A stretch of 64,000 nt of DNA. It comes from Corynebacterium heidelbergense (GTDB lineage: Bacteria; Actinomycetota; Actinomycetes; Mycobacteriales; Mycobacteriaceae). Location: NCBI RefSeq assembly GCF_028609845.1, contig NZ_CP063191.1:2170001-2234000 (forward strand), given 5' to 3'. Each line of letters opens with the position of its first letter. The first letter of the stretch is position 1. The notes under the pieces were generated by a model, which ran no database searches, was not told the origin of the DNA, and saw nothing but the letters and a program-made list of their open reading frames with translations. A program made the translations under genes and the position numbers. Shown here piece by piece: positions 41,197-50,755 of this stretch.

Positions 41197-42436
41197 CCGG
41201 GGCCGTCGTGGCGGGTTTGTGATCCCACCGACGCGTTCAGCGTGCACGCGGTGACCGTCAACCGCCAGCACCTCGCCACCGCCCAGGTGTGCGCCCCGGA
41301 CGACCCGGAGGTGGTCATCAGCGATATCGCCACCCGCCTAGCCGTACGCTTAGGCATCTCCACCGCCTACGCGGTGCGGTCCTGCGACGTCGGGATGCTC
41401 GCCGCCACCTACCCGGCGATTGCTACCTGCCTGGCCACCGGGGCGTTCAGCTTCGCCCACATGACCGGCCTAGCCGACGACCTCCCCGCCGTGCCACCAG
41501 CCCACCGCCAGAAGGTGGACACCACCATCGCCACCAAGGTGCTCACCCCCACCCGGGCATGCCAAGCCGTACCCGCCGTGCGGTGTGTCCACCGGCGGGT
41601 GCAGGCCATCATCGCCGAGATCTGCCCCCCCAGCCCGGCCCACCGACACCGACGAGGTCCCCACCCCACCACCTTCGGCGGGGACCTTGTCGATCGACAC
41701 CCGCGACGAGAACACCACCACCGCCGAGGCGCTTATCGCCCTGATCCGCGGGCAGTTGACCACCTCGGTGACCGTCAACCTCTACGCCCCGCGCAGTAAC
41801 CCCCAGCAGTTATCCACCGCCACCGCCGGGCTGACCGACACCCAACGCGCCCGGTGGGTGCCCAGGATCACCCACACCCGGGCTGTGGGGTGGGCCTACA
41901 CCCGCGGGTACGCGCCCAGCGACGCGGTGCGGGCGATGGTCACCGGCCGGGACGGGACTTGCCGGTTGTCCAGCTGCGGCGTGGACGCCGCCGAATGCCA
42001 GATCGACCACATCACCCGGTTCGACCGCACCACCCCCACCGGTGGGGGCCCGACGGTGACCGGGAACCTGCCATGCCTCTGCGTGTTCCACCACCGGGTG
42101 AAAACCTCCGGCCACTGGGACGTCACCATGGCCGGTGACGGCACCCAAGCATGGACCAGCCACGGCGACGGGCACGTCATCATCACCGAACCCGGCGGGC
42201 CGCTACGCCGAGCATCGTTCACCCACCGGGCCACCAACCGCGCGAGAATACTCACCGACCGCAACAACCAACTCAAACCCCCACCCGACAACGAACCCCC
42301 CCTTCCAACCTCCACACCACCCACACCCGCACCCACCCAGGGCACGCGGGCCACCCACCCACGCCCACCCCCCGGGGAGAACGCGAACAACCCTCCTCCC
42401 CCGCGCGTGCCCACCGCAACCCGTAGAGACCGTTAG
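41197..42436 (+). pseudogene. Frameshifted, 5'-truncated DUF222/HNH endonuclease (13E12-like)
   Basis: Two adjacent frames reconstruct one DUF222-type protein. The first, readable to about 41640, contains VCDPTDAFSVHAVTVNRQHL, GISTAYAVRSCDVGMLAATYP and FSFAHMTGLADDLP. The second carries TLSIDTRDENTTTAEALI and the HNH motif CRLSSCG, then CQIDHITRFD and LCVFHHRVKT. A run of seven C at 41625-41631 sits at the junction; one extra C explains the shift. No ATG or RBS and no usual N-terminus were found. The 3' end encodes a long Pro/Thr tail. Such genes are repeated, sometimes mobile elements of actinobacteria; related HNH enzymes cleave DNA. Confidence 0.82.
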
Positions 42437-42450
42437 CTAAGTTGGTGGGG

Positions 42451-43773
42451 GTGAAACACCCTCAGGAACAGAGTCCCCGCCGCATGAGCCTGCGCAGTCG
42501 CATCGCCTGTGCAGCCGCCGACGCTGCTACTCGAGCGTCCCGCGCCACCGGGAGAGGCGCCGGCGGCATGGTCGGCGGCCTCGTGGCCAACGCAATCGAC
42601 CCGAACCTGCTCCACCAACTGGGGCAGGGACGCCCCACCGCCCTAGTCACCGGCACCAACGGCAAGTCCACCACCACCCGCATGCTCGCCCACGCCCTAC
42701 GCACGGGTCACACAGTGGCGACTAACGAGGGCGGGGACAACATGGACGCAGGAGTCATCTCCGCCCTCCTCGCCGGGCGCCGCGCCGATGTGGTCGCACT
42801 CGAGGTCGACGAGCTGCACGTCCCTGCGATCGCGGACAAGCTCGACGCCTCCGTCCTCGTCCTGCTCAACCTCTCCCGGGACCAACTGGACCGCGTCGGC
42901 GAGATCAACAAGATCGAGCGCGTGCTGCGGGACTGCATCAATTCCCGCCCGGACATGACCGTCATCGCCAACTGCGACGATGTCCAAGTCACCTCCGCCG
43001 CCTGGGAATCCCCGAACGTGGTGTGGGTCTCCGCCGGGGCGGGGTTCGTGGGAGATTCCACCAGCTGTCCGCGCACCGGCGGCAACATAGTTCGGGAACC
43101 CTCCACCCCAGACCACCCCGGCGACTGGTACGCCGTCAAGCGTCTCCCCGACGGCAGCGAATTCCGCCGACCCACGCCCCACTGGTCGATCACGCCGGAG
43201 GGAATACACACGCGCGATGGGGGCGTCCTGCCTCTCGACCTGACCCTCCCCGGCAACGCCAACCGCGGCAACGCCACCCAAGCCATCGCCGCAGCCGTGG
43301 CCATGGGCATCGAAGCCGAAACCGCAGCCCGCGCCACCGAGAAGGTGGACAACGTCGCCGGCCGCTATTCCACCGTCAACCTCGACGGCCGCCACGTCCA
43401 CCTCATGCTGGCGAAAAACCCCGCCGGGTGGCAGGAGGCGCTATCCATGGTGGACCGCACCGCTGATTCCCTTGTGATCTCCGTCAACGGCCAAGTGGCC
43501 GACGGCCAAGACCTGTCCTGGCTGTGGGATGTCCGCTTCGAAAACTTCGAGGGAGTCCACGTCGTGGCTGCCGGGGAGCGGGCTACGGACCTGGCCGTGC
43601 GGCTCGGCTACGCGAGCGTGGACCACGACCTCATCGCAGACACCGTCGCCGCGATCCGGGCCTGCGACCCCGGCCGGGTGGAGGTGCTTGCCAACTACAC
43701 GGCCTTCCGCGACCTCAAGCGCGCCCTCGACCGCGAAGGCGCCACCCCCGCCAACCCCAAGGAGCACCAATGA
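42451..43773 (+). CDS. murT: Lipid II isoglutaminyl synthase, MurT subunit
   Basis: The protein (440 residues from GTG 42451) is a Mur-ligase-like ATPase with P-loop VTGTNGKSTTTRMLAHAL, EVDELHVPAI, LLNLSRDQLDR and a C-terminal DUF1727 domain (VDNVAGRYSTV, LAKNPAGWQEAL). With GatD it amidates the D-glutamate of lipid II to D-isoglutamine, needed for efficient cross-linking. A TAAGTT -10 (42438-42443) lies 7 nt before the GTG, suggesting a leaderless start; ATG 42484 (MSLRSRIACAAADAA) is the alternative and matches the usual MurT beginning. It overlaps gatD by ATGA. Confidence 0.9.
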   Translation: MKHPQEQSPRRMSLRSRIACAAADAATRASRATGRGAGGMVGGLVANAIDPNLLHQLGQGRPTALVTGTNGKSTTTRMLAHALRTGHTVATNEGGDNMDAGVISALLAGRRADVVALEVDELHVPAIADKLDASVLVLLNLSRDQLDRVGEINKIERVLRDCINSRPDMTVIANCDDVQVTSAAWESPNVVWVSAGAGFVGDSTSCPRTGGNIVREPSTPDHPGDWYAVKRLPDGSEFRRPTPHWSITPEGIHTRDGGVLPLDLTLPGNANRGNATQAIAAAVAMGIEAETAARATEKVDNVAGRYSTVNLDGRHVHLMLAKNPAGWQEALSMVDRTADSLVISVNGQVADGQDLSWLWDVRFENFEGVHVVAAGERATDLAVRLGYASVDHDLIADTVAAIRACDPGRVEVLANYTAFRDLKRALDREGATPANPKEHQ

Positions 43774-44588
43774 GCGAAGTGACGGATGCCCCCACCAAAC
43801 CCGGCTCCGCGGAACTGAACATCGGCCTCATCCTGCCCGATGTTCTGGGCACCTACGGCGACGACGGCAACGCCCTTGTCCTGCGGCAACGCGCCCGGAT
43901 GCGTGGGATCACGGCGGATATCGTCCCGATTCACCTCGGCGACGCCGTACCCGAAACCCTCGACCTCTACACCGTCGGCGGGGGCGAGGACACAGCCCAG
44001 ATCCTCGCCGCAGACCACCTCATCTCCGACGGCGGCATCGTCCGAGCGGTCACCGCCGGCCGCCCCGTACTCGCCATCTGCGCCGGCCTGCAGGTGTTCG
44101 GCGAATCCTTCAGCGCCTCCGGTCGCATGGTTCAAGGCCTAGGGCTTTTGGACGCCACCACCTCAGCGCTCGCCAAGAGGATGATCGGGGAGATAGCGTC
44201 CGATCCCACAGCCCTGCCGGGGCAGCTAACAGAACCGCTGACGGGGTTTGCCAATCACATGGGCGCCACCATCTTGGGCCCGGATGCCCAACCCCTCGGA
44301 AAACTCACCCGCGGCACGGGGAACACCGACCGGCACGGAGCACAAACAGCGGGGCTGAACAGCGGTGACGCGGACCACCAGGTGCGGGCCGAGGGCGCAG
44401 TCCAAGGATCCGTGGTGGCCACCTACATGCATGGCCCCACACTGGCCCGTAACCCCCAGCTCGCCGACTACCTACTGGCCACGGCCATGGGCACCACTAT
44501 TGCGGAGCTACCGCCGCTAGAGGGCGATCGTGCCGAGCAGGTCACCCAGGAGGTCGCCCAGCTCCGGCGCGAGAGGCTCAAGCTGTAA
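43770..44588 (+). CDS. gatD: Lipid II isoglutaminyl synthase, GatD glutaminase subunit
   Basis: The 272-residue class I glutamine amidotransferase-like protein supplies ammonia to MurT. The nucleophile C104 is in LAICAGLQVFG. The catalytic His is in YMHGPTLARNP. N-terminal GLILPDVLGTYGDDGNALVLRQR is characteristic of GatD. The ATG overlaps the murT TGA. It converges with a DoxX-like gene across 10 bp. Confidence 0.92.
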   Translation: MSEVTDAPTKPGSAELNIGLILPDVLGTYGDDGNALVLRQRARMRGITADIVPIHLGDAVPETLDLYTVGGGEDTAQILAADHLISDGGIVRAVTAGRPVLAICAGLQVFGESFSASGRMVQGLGLLDATTSALAKRMIGEIASDPTALPGQLTEPLTGFANHMGATILGPDAQPLGKLTRGTGNTDRHGAQTAGLNSGDADHQVRAEGAVQGSVVATYMHGPTLARNPQLADYLLATAMGTTIAELPPLEGDRAEQVTQEVAQLRRERLKL

Positions 44589-44598
44589 GCCGACTGCG

Positions 44599-44982
44599 CT
44601 AGCGCCCGATCTTCAGGGCGTGCTTCATCATGGGGATCTGTAGCGGTACTCGGATGAAAGCAATTGCCCGGGCAATAGGCTTCGCGCTGCGCCAATCCCA
44701 GGCCATTTTGATGTTGCCCGGCCACACCGCCAGCAGGAATAGGGCGCAGGCCTTCCCCAGCACGGGCCGCAACTGCGGCTTGGCGAAGCTCGCGATCAGC
44801 AGGGTGCTGAGCCCCAGCTCCATCACGCCGGACCCTAGCGACCAATCGCGCTGGGTGCCGGGCAACTCCTCCGGGACGATGTTGTCGAAGAATGCCGGCC
44901 GCACCATGTGCAGAATCCCAGCTCCCCCAAACGCGGTGGCCCAGATGGCTGCGGGGATGTTGTCCCCTCGGTCTAAAGACAT
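44599..44982 (-). CDS. DoxX-like membrane protein
   Basis: The 127-residue protein has about four hydrophobic helices with the DoxX-like pattern: FGGAGILHMVRPAFFDNIVP, SGVMELGLSTLLI and FLLAVWPGNIKMAWDW. A paralogue lies at 55150-55587 (HLTFARKDFQAQVPDW, SGVVELAFGTALLALPKY, YVAIFPGNVSQY). The function is unknown. The ATG follows AGGAGC. It is downstream of recR in the same direction. Confidence 0.8.
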   Translation of the reverse strand: MSLDRGDNIPAAIWATAFGGAGILHMVRPAFFDNIVPEELPGTQRDWSLGSGVMELGLSTLLIASFAKPQLRPVLGKACALFLLAVWPGNIKMAWDWRSAKPIARAIAFIRVPLQIPMMKHALKIGR

Positions 44983-45020
44983 GTTTGCTCCTGCACTATT
45001 TGATGCTTCACGTGTACAGC

Positions 45021-45689
45021 CTAGTTCCCGCTGAGCATGGTACGCCCGGCGAAAGCCCTCGAGAGGGTCAGCTCATCTACAAATTCTAGGTCACCACCCA
45101 TGGGGATCCCGCTGGCCAGGCGCGACACGGTCAACCCCGGGAAGTCTTTCAGCAACCGCCCCAGATAGGACGCGGTGGCCTCCCCCTCGGTGTTCGGGTC
45201 CGTGGCGATGATGACCTCCGAGACCTCCGGGGCTGGTTGATAGAGCGGTTGGTCGTTGGCGTCCACCTCCCCGGTAGCCACATCCGGGAGCGCACCACCG
45301 ATCCGCTGGACGAGCGCGGTGACATTGAGCTCCTTCGGGCCCATCCCATTGAGCGGGTCCAGGGCACCCCCCAGGACGTGATAGCGCCCGCGGTACTCCC
45401 CAGTTCGCTCGATGACCTGGATATCCTTGCTCTCCTCCACAACACAGATCAATCCCCCGTCTCGGGAGGAATCCGCGCAGATCCGGCACACATCCTCCTG
45501 CGAAATGTTGTGGCAGATCCGGCAGAAAGCCACTCCTTCGTGGAGGCGGCCTAGGGCGTTTTGGAAACGCTCGAGATCGGCCGGATCGACCTCGAGGAGA
45601 TGCAGCGCGATACGTTGCGCGCTTTTCGGCCCGATGCCGGGGAGACGGGCGAATTCGTCGATGACGTCTTGGAGAGGGCCTTCAAACAA
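45021..45689 (-). CDS. recR: Recombination protein RecR
   Basis: The 222-residue protein has a helix-hairpin-helix start ([20 protein letters not shown]), a C4 zinc finger with cysteines in [17 protein letters not shown], and a Toprim domain ([21 protein letters not shown]). RecR works with RecF/RecO to load RecA at gaps. The start is TTG 45689, giving the standard [12 protein letters not shown] beginning. ybaB and dnaX lie upstream, the usual order. Confidence 0.96.
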   Translation of the reverse strand: MFEGPLQDVIDEFARLPGIGPKSAQRIALHLLEVDPADLERFQNALGRLHEGVAFCRICHNISQEDVCRICADSSRDGGLICVVEESKDIQVIERTGEYRGRYHVLGGALDPLNGMGPKELNVTALVQRIGGALPDVATGEVDANDQPLYQPAPEVSEVIIATDPNTEGEATASYLGRLLKDFPGLTVSRLASGIPMGGDLEFVDELTLSRAFAGRTMLSGN

Positions 45690-45756
45690 TGTGTGCTAGC
45701 TACGTTCTGGTCTGACGCGGATTCTTCGAGGGGGCGGGGAAAGGGGACGGGTGGCC

Positions 45757-46071
45757 CTAGAACCCCAGCCCACCCATGCCCTGGGATAGGGGGCCCATCT
45801 TTTCCTGCGCCAGATCGCGCAGCTTCTCGTTGGCTTCGGAGAAGGCGCCCAGGATGAGGTCCTGCAACGTTTCCACATCCTCCGGGTCCACGACCTTCGG
45901 GTCGATGCTCAGGGACTTGATATCACCGGAACCCTCCAGTTCCAGCTTGACCAGGCCATTGCCGGCCTCCCCCACAACGGTGGAAGCGGTGATCTCCGCC
46001 TGGGCCTGCTGCAACTGCTGCTGCATCTGCTGGGCCTGCGCCATGAGCTGGTTCATATCCGGTTGAGACAT
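45757..46071 (-). CDS. YbaB/EbfC-family nucleoid-associated protein
   Basis: The 104-residue protein begins MSQPDMNQLMAQAQQMQQQL, then has TVVGEAGNGLVKLELEGSGDIKSLSIDPKVV in two parts and ends GPLSQGMGGLGF. The family forms DNA-binding dimers of two helices around a sheet. ATG 46071 follows AGGAGAG; upstream in-frame codons read through unrelated sequence. It lies between dnaX and recR. Confidence 0.93.
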   Translation of the reverse strand: MSQPDMNQLMAQAQQMQQQLQQAQAEITASTVVGEAGNGLVKLELEGSGDIKSLSIDPKVVDPEDVETLQDLILGAFSEANEKLRDLAQEKMGPLSQGMGGLGF

Positions 46072-46219
46072 CGAGGTGCTCTCCTGCGTTGTAGTTGCGA
46101 TGTACTTTGCGTTGTTCTGGCCGGTGACCTGCACCGCCATTGGCCACTGTACCGCCCGTGGGCTGGGAAATCCCGGGCCAGTAAGGGTGTTTTCAGGCAG
46201 TGACAGCGAGCTAACAGGT

Positions 46220-48286
46220 TCAACGCACCCGCTTAGCACCCAGGCTGGACTCGATGAGCTCCGCGGCGATGTCCAGTGCACTGCGGCGCTCCGCGGGAAC
46301 GGGCTCCGGGGAGCCAGTTTCCAGCGGAGCCGCGCTAAAAGGGCCCGGATCCTCATCCTCCGGCGGCTCATCGGGTAACGGGACCCCGTCGATGGCGTTC
46401 GCCAGGTTGTAGTCCCGGCGGGACTTCACCTCCTGGTAGCGCTTGCGCCACCTGGGCTCGGAGGTGCGGGGGGCGGTGGGTTGGGGTTGTGGTTCCGGCT
46501 CGGGTTGAGGTTGGGGTTGTGGTTCGGGTTGTGGTTCGGGTTGTGGTTGTGGTTCGGGTTCGGGCTGAGCCTCCATTTGTCGCGCCGACTCCTGGGCAGA
46601 CGGGTGCGCACGGTTCCGTACCCCGTTTGCCCGGATGGTGATTTCCCGGCCCACGACCTGCTGTGCGGCTCGGGCGTAGACCTGCGCATTGTCCCTACTG
46701 TTGACGAAGTTGGCCAGTGCACCGGTGTGATGTCGAACCCGAACGGTGTCGGCGTCTGGCTGCTCCTCCTCCACCCGGGCATCCCGGAGCGCAATCCAGG
46801 CGCTGAGATCCGCTGCCTTCACCGCGTCCAAGAAGGTGCCCCAGTTGTCTGCGCCCAGCGTTGCCCCGGTTGAGGGGGCCGGAGCCTCAGCCGGTTTCGA
46901 CACCTCGGCTCCCCGATGCTGGGCGCGGCGCCGGTCCATGATCTCCCGAGCCTGCTTGGCCATGGCGATGACGGAGCTGCCATCGTCTTCGTCTGCAGGC
47001 AAGTCATCGGGTTGCGGCTGCTCATGAGTTGGCTGCTCCGCCTCCTCCCGTCGCCGCTCGCTGGGCCGCTGGTAGCGTTTGCGCACCTCGCCGTTTCCGG
47101 AGGTCACGATTGCACTGCCGGTAGTGCTCCCCTGGCCGGTGCCACGCTCCAGGGCCTCTACCCGCTGGGCAAGCGCCTCCACGGTCATGCCCGCTGCGGG
47201 CAAGGCCATGCGCGCACACAGGATCTCCAACAACAGTCGGGGCGCAGTGGCCCCCCGCATTTGCAGAAGGCCCTCGTTCACCAGCGCAGCACAGCGCGTG
47301 AGTGTGGCCTCCCCCAGCGCTTCCGCCTGCTCCCGGAGCACCTCCTGCTGCCCTGCGGGCGCATCCACCAGCCCCCGCTCGAAGGCATCCGGGGCGGCCC
47401 GCACCACCAGGAGGTCCCGGAAGCGGTCCAACAGATCCATGGCGAACCGCCGGGGGTCGTATCCCGCGTCGATGACGTCATTGACCACGCCAAACAACCC
47501 GGCCTGGTCATGCACCCCCAGCGCCTCCACGGCCCGATCAATCAAGGCGGTATCGGTCACGCCCAACAGGGCCAAGGCCCGCTGATAGGTAATGCCCTCG
47601 GGTCCAGCCCCCGCCAACAACTGGTCAAGGATAGACAGGGAATCGCGCGGCGATCCTCCCCCGGCGCGCACGACCAGCGGATACACCTCGTCCTCGACGG
47701 GCGTCCCCTCCCCCGCGATCACGGACTGCAGCAACCCCTTCATCGCGGGAGGAGTCAACAGCCGGAAGGGATAGTTGTGCGTCCGCGACCGGATCGTGGC
47801 CAGGAGCTTCTCCGGCTCGGTCGTGGCGAAGATGAAGATTAGGTGCTCCGGCGGCTCCTCCACGATCTTCAGTAGGGCGTTGAAACCCTGGGGGGTGATC
47901 ATGTGAGCCTCGTCGATAATGAACACCCGGTACCGGGACTCCGCCGGGGCGTAGAAGGCCCGGTCCCGTAGCTCCCGCATGTCCTCCACGCCATTGTGCG
48001 AGGCCGCGTCGAGCTCCGTGACGTCCAGGCTGCCGGGCCCACCGGGGGCCAGGGCCACGCAGCTATCGCAAACCCCGCACGGGGTGGACGTGGGCCCCTT
48101 CACGCAGTTCAGGGAGCGCGCGAGAATGCGCGCACTCGATGTTTTACCGCAACCGCGGGGACCCGAAAACAGATAGGCGTGATTGATCCGGCCGCTGTCC
48201 AGGGCGGTAGACAGCGGTTCGGTGACGTGTTCCTGGCCCACCACCTCGGCAAACGTGGAAGGGCGGTACTTGCGGTAAAGAGCCAC
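46220..48286 (-). CDS. dnaX: DNA polymerase III subunits gamma and tau
   Basis: The 688-residue clamp-loader ATPase has Walker A GPRGCGKTSS at 42-51 and zinc ligands C61, C70, C73 and C76. Walker B is FIIDEAHM near 122-129, and the SRC/sensor region includes GGGSPRDSLSILDQLLAG. The C-terminal third is low-complexity, including a Pro/Glu/Gln repeat of about 28 residues near 571-600. The GTG start at 48286 lies 6 nt after a TACGCT -10 element on the minus strand, so the mRNA is probably leaderless. No programmed frameshift site of the E. coli type was noticed. Confidence 0.95.
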   Translation of the reverse strand: MALYRKYRPSTFAEVVGQEHVTEPLSTALDSGRINHAYLFSGPRGCGKTSSARILARSLNCVKGPTSTPCGVCDSCVALAPGGPGSLDVTELDAASHNGVEDMRELRDRAFYAPAESRYRVFIIDEAHMITPQGFNALLKIVEEPPEHLIFIFATTEPEKLLATIRSRTHNYPFRLLTPPAMKGLLQSVIAGEGTPVEDEVYPLVVRAGGGSPRDSLSILDQLLAGAGPEGITYQRALALLGVTDTALIDRAVEALGVHDQAGLFGVVNDVIDAGYDPRRFAMDLLDRFRDLLVVRAAPDAFERGLVDAPAGQQEVLREQAEALGEATLTRCAALVNEGLLQMRGATAPRLLLEILCARMALPAAGMTVEALAQRVEALERGTGQGSTTGSAIVTSGNGEVRKRYQRPSERRREEAEQPTHEQPQPDDLPADEDDGSSVIAMAKQAREIMDRRRAQHRGAEVSKPAEAPAPSTGATLGADNWGTFLDAVKAADLSAWIALRDARVEEEQPDADTVRVRHHTGALANFVNSRDNAQVYARAAQQVVGREITIRANGVRNRAHPSAQESARQMEAQPEPEPQPQPEPQPEPQPQPQPEPEPQPQPTAPRTSEPRWRKRYQEVKSRRDYNLANAIDGVPLPDEPPEDEDPGPFSAAPLETGSPEPVPAERRSALDIAAELIESSLGAKRVR
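46486..46570 (-). repeat. PEPQ-type tandem repeat inside dnaX
   Basis: Short units encoding Pro-Glu or Pro-Gln pairs (PEPQPQ, PEPEPQ) are repeated about 14 times. On the plus strand they appear as GGTTGTGGTTCGGG-type units. It is probably a flexible linker and prone to length change by slippage. Confidence 0.8.
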
Positions 48287-48314
48287 GGGTCTAGCGTACA
48301 GAGGGCCCGGACGC

Positions 48315-48980
48315 TCACCGCCAGATGTTGTTCAGATCCGCTCCACTGTCTACAAGCCGGGCCTGCACGGCGTCGATACCCTCGGCGTGCAGGAGAGCGA
48401 GCTCGGCATCCGTGATCATCACCACCTGGATCGGCACCGTCAAGCGCCCGGGATGGGTGAACTCCACGTTCGCTGTCTTCGTCGCCGAGCGGCGTCCGCC
48501 CGCAGTGACCTCGTGGAAATGTGGCACTCCCCGATCCCACAGATAGGGCGGGACCAGCAGCCCATGCCGGGCGGAAGGGGGACGCTGCCCGGCACCCGCT
48601 AGCGGCAATCTGTCTGCCAGGCCCGCCAACACCGTCCCCGGTTGAGGGGAGTGGGCCACGGGATCCCCGGCAGTCATCGCGGCCGCAGCCGTCACCAGTG
48701 CAGCCGCCTCGGGTCCGTGTCCGCTCACGACCGTGAGGAACTCCACCCGCAGATCGGAGCCATCGGCGGTAGTCAATCCCGCGTCGATCCGGGCCGCATC
48801 CAGGGTAAAGGCAACGGTCTCCGGTGGGGCCGACGCGCCGCTGGTGGCGTCCTCACCCCCTACACGGACCAGGGCTACATCCACCCCGAAACCATCGGCA
48901 GGACCAGAACGATGATGCTCCACCGTCGGCTCGAGGGGCAGCAGGCCGCTCACCCATGCGAGCGCCTCCTGCCCGTTCAC
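48315..48980 (-). CDS. SUFU (suppressor of fused)-like protein
   Basis: The 221-residue protein starts at GTG 48980, overlapping the aspT stop by GTGA, so the two are translationally coupled. Its C-terminal half has VPPYLWDRGVPHFHEVTAG, VEFTHPGRLTVPIQVVMITD and the terminal SGADLNNIWR, which resemble bacterial suppressor-of-fused domain proteins. The match is from memory of the family pattern and is moderate. The function in bacteria is unknown. dnaX follows after about 28 bp in the same direction. Confidence 0.6.
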   Translation of the reverse strand: MNGQEALAWVSGLLPLEPTVEHHRSGPADGFGVDVALVRVGGEDATSGASAPPETVAFTLDAARIDAGLTTADGSDLRVEFLTVVSGHGPEAAALVTAAAAMTAGDPVAHSPQPGTVLAGLADRLPLAGAGQRPPSARHGLLVPPYLWDRGVPHFHEVTAGGRRSATKTANVEFTHPGRLTVPIQVVMITDAELALLHAEGIDAVQARLVDSGADLNNIWR

Positions 48981-50248
48981 TGCGCCTCCGCGGCCTCGAT
49001 CGCGGCGAGCAGCACGCAGGTGGCGAAGCCTTCCATCGCCAGCTCTAGTTGGTCGATCGTCGGCATCGACGGGGCCAGACGAATGTTCTGATCCTTCGGG
49101 TCCCGCTTCAGGGGGAAGGTGGCCCCGGCACCAGTGAGGGCCACACCGGCCTGCTTCGCCAACTCCACCACGCGGGAGGCGGTCCCCTCCACTACGTCCA
49201 CGGAGATGAAGTAGCCGCCGGTCGGCCGGGTCCACTGCGCCACCCCCAGGCCTCCCAGCCGCTGGTCGAGAATGCGGATGACGGCGGCAAACTTGGGGGT
49301 CAGGGAACCCGCGTGCTTGCGCATCACCGCGCGCACCCCCTCCGCAGACCCGAAGTACCGGGCGTGGGCGAGCTGGTTGACCTTGTTTGGGCCGATCCCC
49401 CGCACGTTGGCGATCTTCTCGTACCACGACAGATTCTCTGCGGAGGAGGCGAAGAAGGCCACGCCCGCGCCGGCGAAGGTGATCTTAGAGGTGGAGGACA
49501 TGAACCAGAACCGGTTGGGATGCTCGGCCTGCTCGGCGAGATCCAACACATTGTGCACCACCGGGAAGTCCTCCGTGAGGGTGTGCACGGCGTAGGCGTT
49601 GTCCCACACGATGCGGAAATCCGGTGCGGCGGTTTCCATGCTGGCCAGAGCCTGCACGGTCTCCGGGGAGTAGGTGATCCCGGTCGGGTTGGAGAACACC
49701 GGGACGTTCCACATGCCCTTTACGCTGGGATCCGCCACCAACTGGCGCACCGCATCCATGTCCGGGCCGGTGCTGGTCATCGGGACAGTGACCATTTCGA
49801 ACCCGAAGAGCTCCGTGATGCTGTGGTGGCGATCATAACCGGGAACCGGGCAGATCCACTTCAGCTTCTCCTCCTGCGACCAGGGGCGGGGCGAATCGTT
49901 GTTCCCGAAAGTGTAGGACCAGCTGATGAGGTCGAAGACGATGTTGAGGCTGGAGGCATCCCCCGCCAGCACGTTGTCCACCGGCAGCCCCAGCAGCTCC
50001 GCCCACAGCGAGCGGATATCCACGATGCCCTTCAACCCGCCATAGTTGCGGGTGTCCGTGCCAGCCGAGTCCGTGTAATCCTCCCCGGGCAGGCTAAGCA
50101 GCTCCGTGGCTAGATCCAATTGCTGCGCGGAGGGCTTACCGCGGGTGAGATCGAGTTTCAGGCCGCGGGACTTGAATTCCTCGTATTGCTGCTGCACCTC
50201 GGGCTTGAGCTCGAGGAGCCGGTGGGTATCGATATCCGCGATGTTCAC
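48977..50248 (-). CDS. aspT: Aspartate aminotransferase (PLP, type Ic)
   Basis: The 423-residue fold-type I enzyme transfers the amino group between aspartate and 2-oxoglutarate. The PLP lysine is K255 in MSSTSKITFAGAG. NPTGITYSP, WDNAYAVH and the long LKWICPVPGYDRHHSITE segment are typical of the actinobacterial Ic subgroup (MFS/aminotransferase Rv3722c-like). The GTG start follows AAGGAGG by 8 nt. As in mycobacteria, it lies near dnaX and a tRNA-Ser. Confidence 0.92.
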   Translation of the reverse strand: MNIADIDTHRLLELKPEVQQQYEEFKSRGLKLDLTRGKPSAQQLDLATELLSLPGEDYTDSAGTDTRNYGGLKGIVDIRSLWAELLGLPVDNVLAGDASSLNIVFDLISWSYTFGNNDSPRPWSQEEKLKWICPVPGYDRHHSITELFGFEMVTVPMTSTGPDMDAVRQLVADPSVKGMWNVPVFSNPTGITYSPETVQALASMETAAPDFRIVWDNAYAVHTLTEDFPVVHNVLDLAEQAEHPNRFWFMSSTSKITFAGAGVAFFASSAENLSWYEKIANVRGIGPNKVNQLAHARYFGSAEGVRAVMRKHAGSLTPKFAAVIRILDQRLGGLGVAQWTRPTGGYFISVDVVEGTASRVVELAKQAGVALTGAGATFPLKRDPKDQNIRLAPSMPTIDQLELAMEGFATCVLLAAIEAAEAQ

Positions 50249-50358
50249 GAAGGTGGCCTCCTTGGGAAGCGGTGCGGGGGGGTTTTGGGGGCGACTAGCC
50301 CGGGTGTTGCTGGTTAGTCTTGATCGACAGACAAGTCTAATGGGAGGCAGACGAACAG

Positions 50359-50755
50359 GTGGAGAACCCCGTCTTGGAGGCCACCGCGCTCCGGCGCGTG
50401 TTTGCGTTGGTCCCCTGCCCCGGCGGTGGACGTCGTGTCCCTGAGCATCCGGGCCGGTCAGATCGTGGGCCTTGTGAGGCCCAACGGCGCGGGTAAGACC
50501 ACGATCGTGCGAATGTGCTCCACGCTGTTGGTGCCGACGAGCGGAGCCTTAGAAATCTGCGGTGTGGATGCGCTGCGCCGAACCCGAGCGGCCCGGGCTC
50601 ACATCGGCCTCGTCCTTGGCGGCGAATCCGGTTTCTACCAGCGCGCCAGCGCCCGGGATAACCTGCTCTTCTTCGCCGACGTACTCCGCGTGCCCACCGC
50701 CGAAAGGCCCGCGCGCGTGGACCGGGCCCTGCGCCAGACCGGGCTGCTGGATTGA
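50359..50755 (+). pseudogene. Truncated and frameshifted ABC exporter ATPase
   Basis: GTG 50359 starts VENPVLEATALRRVFA, but the continuation AVDVVSLSIRAGQIVGLV is in the next frame, so a +1 shift occurs near 50400. The Walker A loop is VRPNGAGKTT: the first Gly is Arg through AGG at 50477-50479, one base from GGG. The frame stops after RALRQTGLLD, before the signature LSGGQ, Walker B and H-loop. It is fused by deletion to the next remnant. No functional ATPase can be made. Confidence 0.8.

Noticed and set aside
40957..41271. A Trp/Gly-rich open frame on the minus strand in the C/A-rich patch
   Set aside because: Low-complexity translation of repeats; no start or RBS support.
46486..46570. 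CRISPR-like short repeats
   Set aside because: The repeats are in frame inside dnaX, 6-12 nt long and without spacers, so they are a coding low-complexity repeat.
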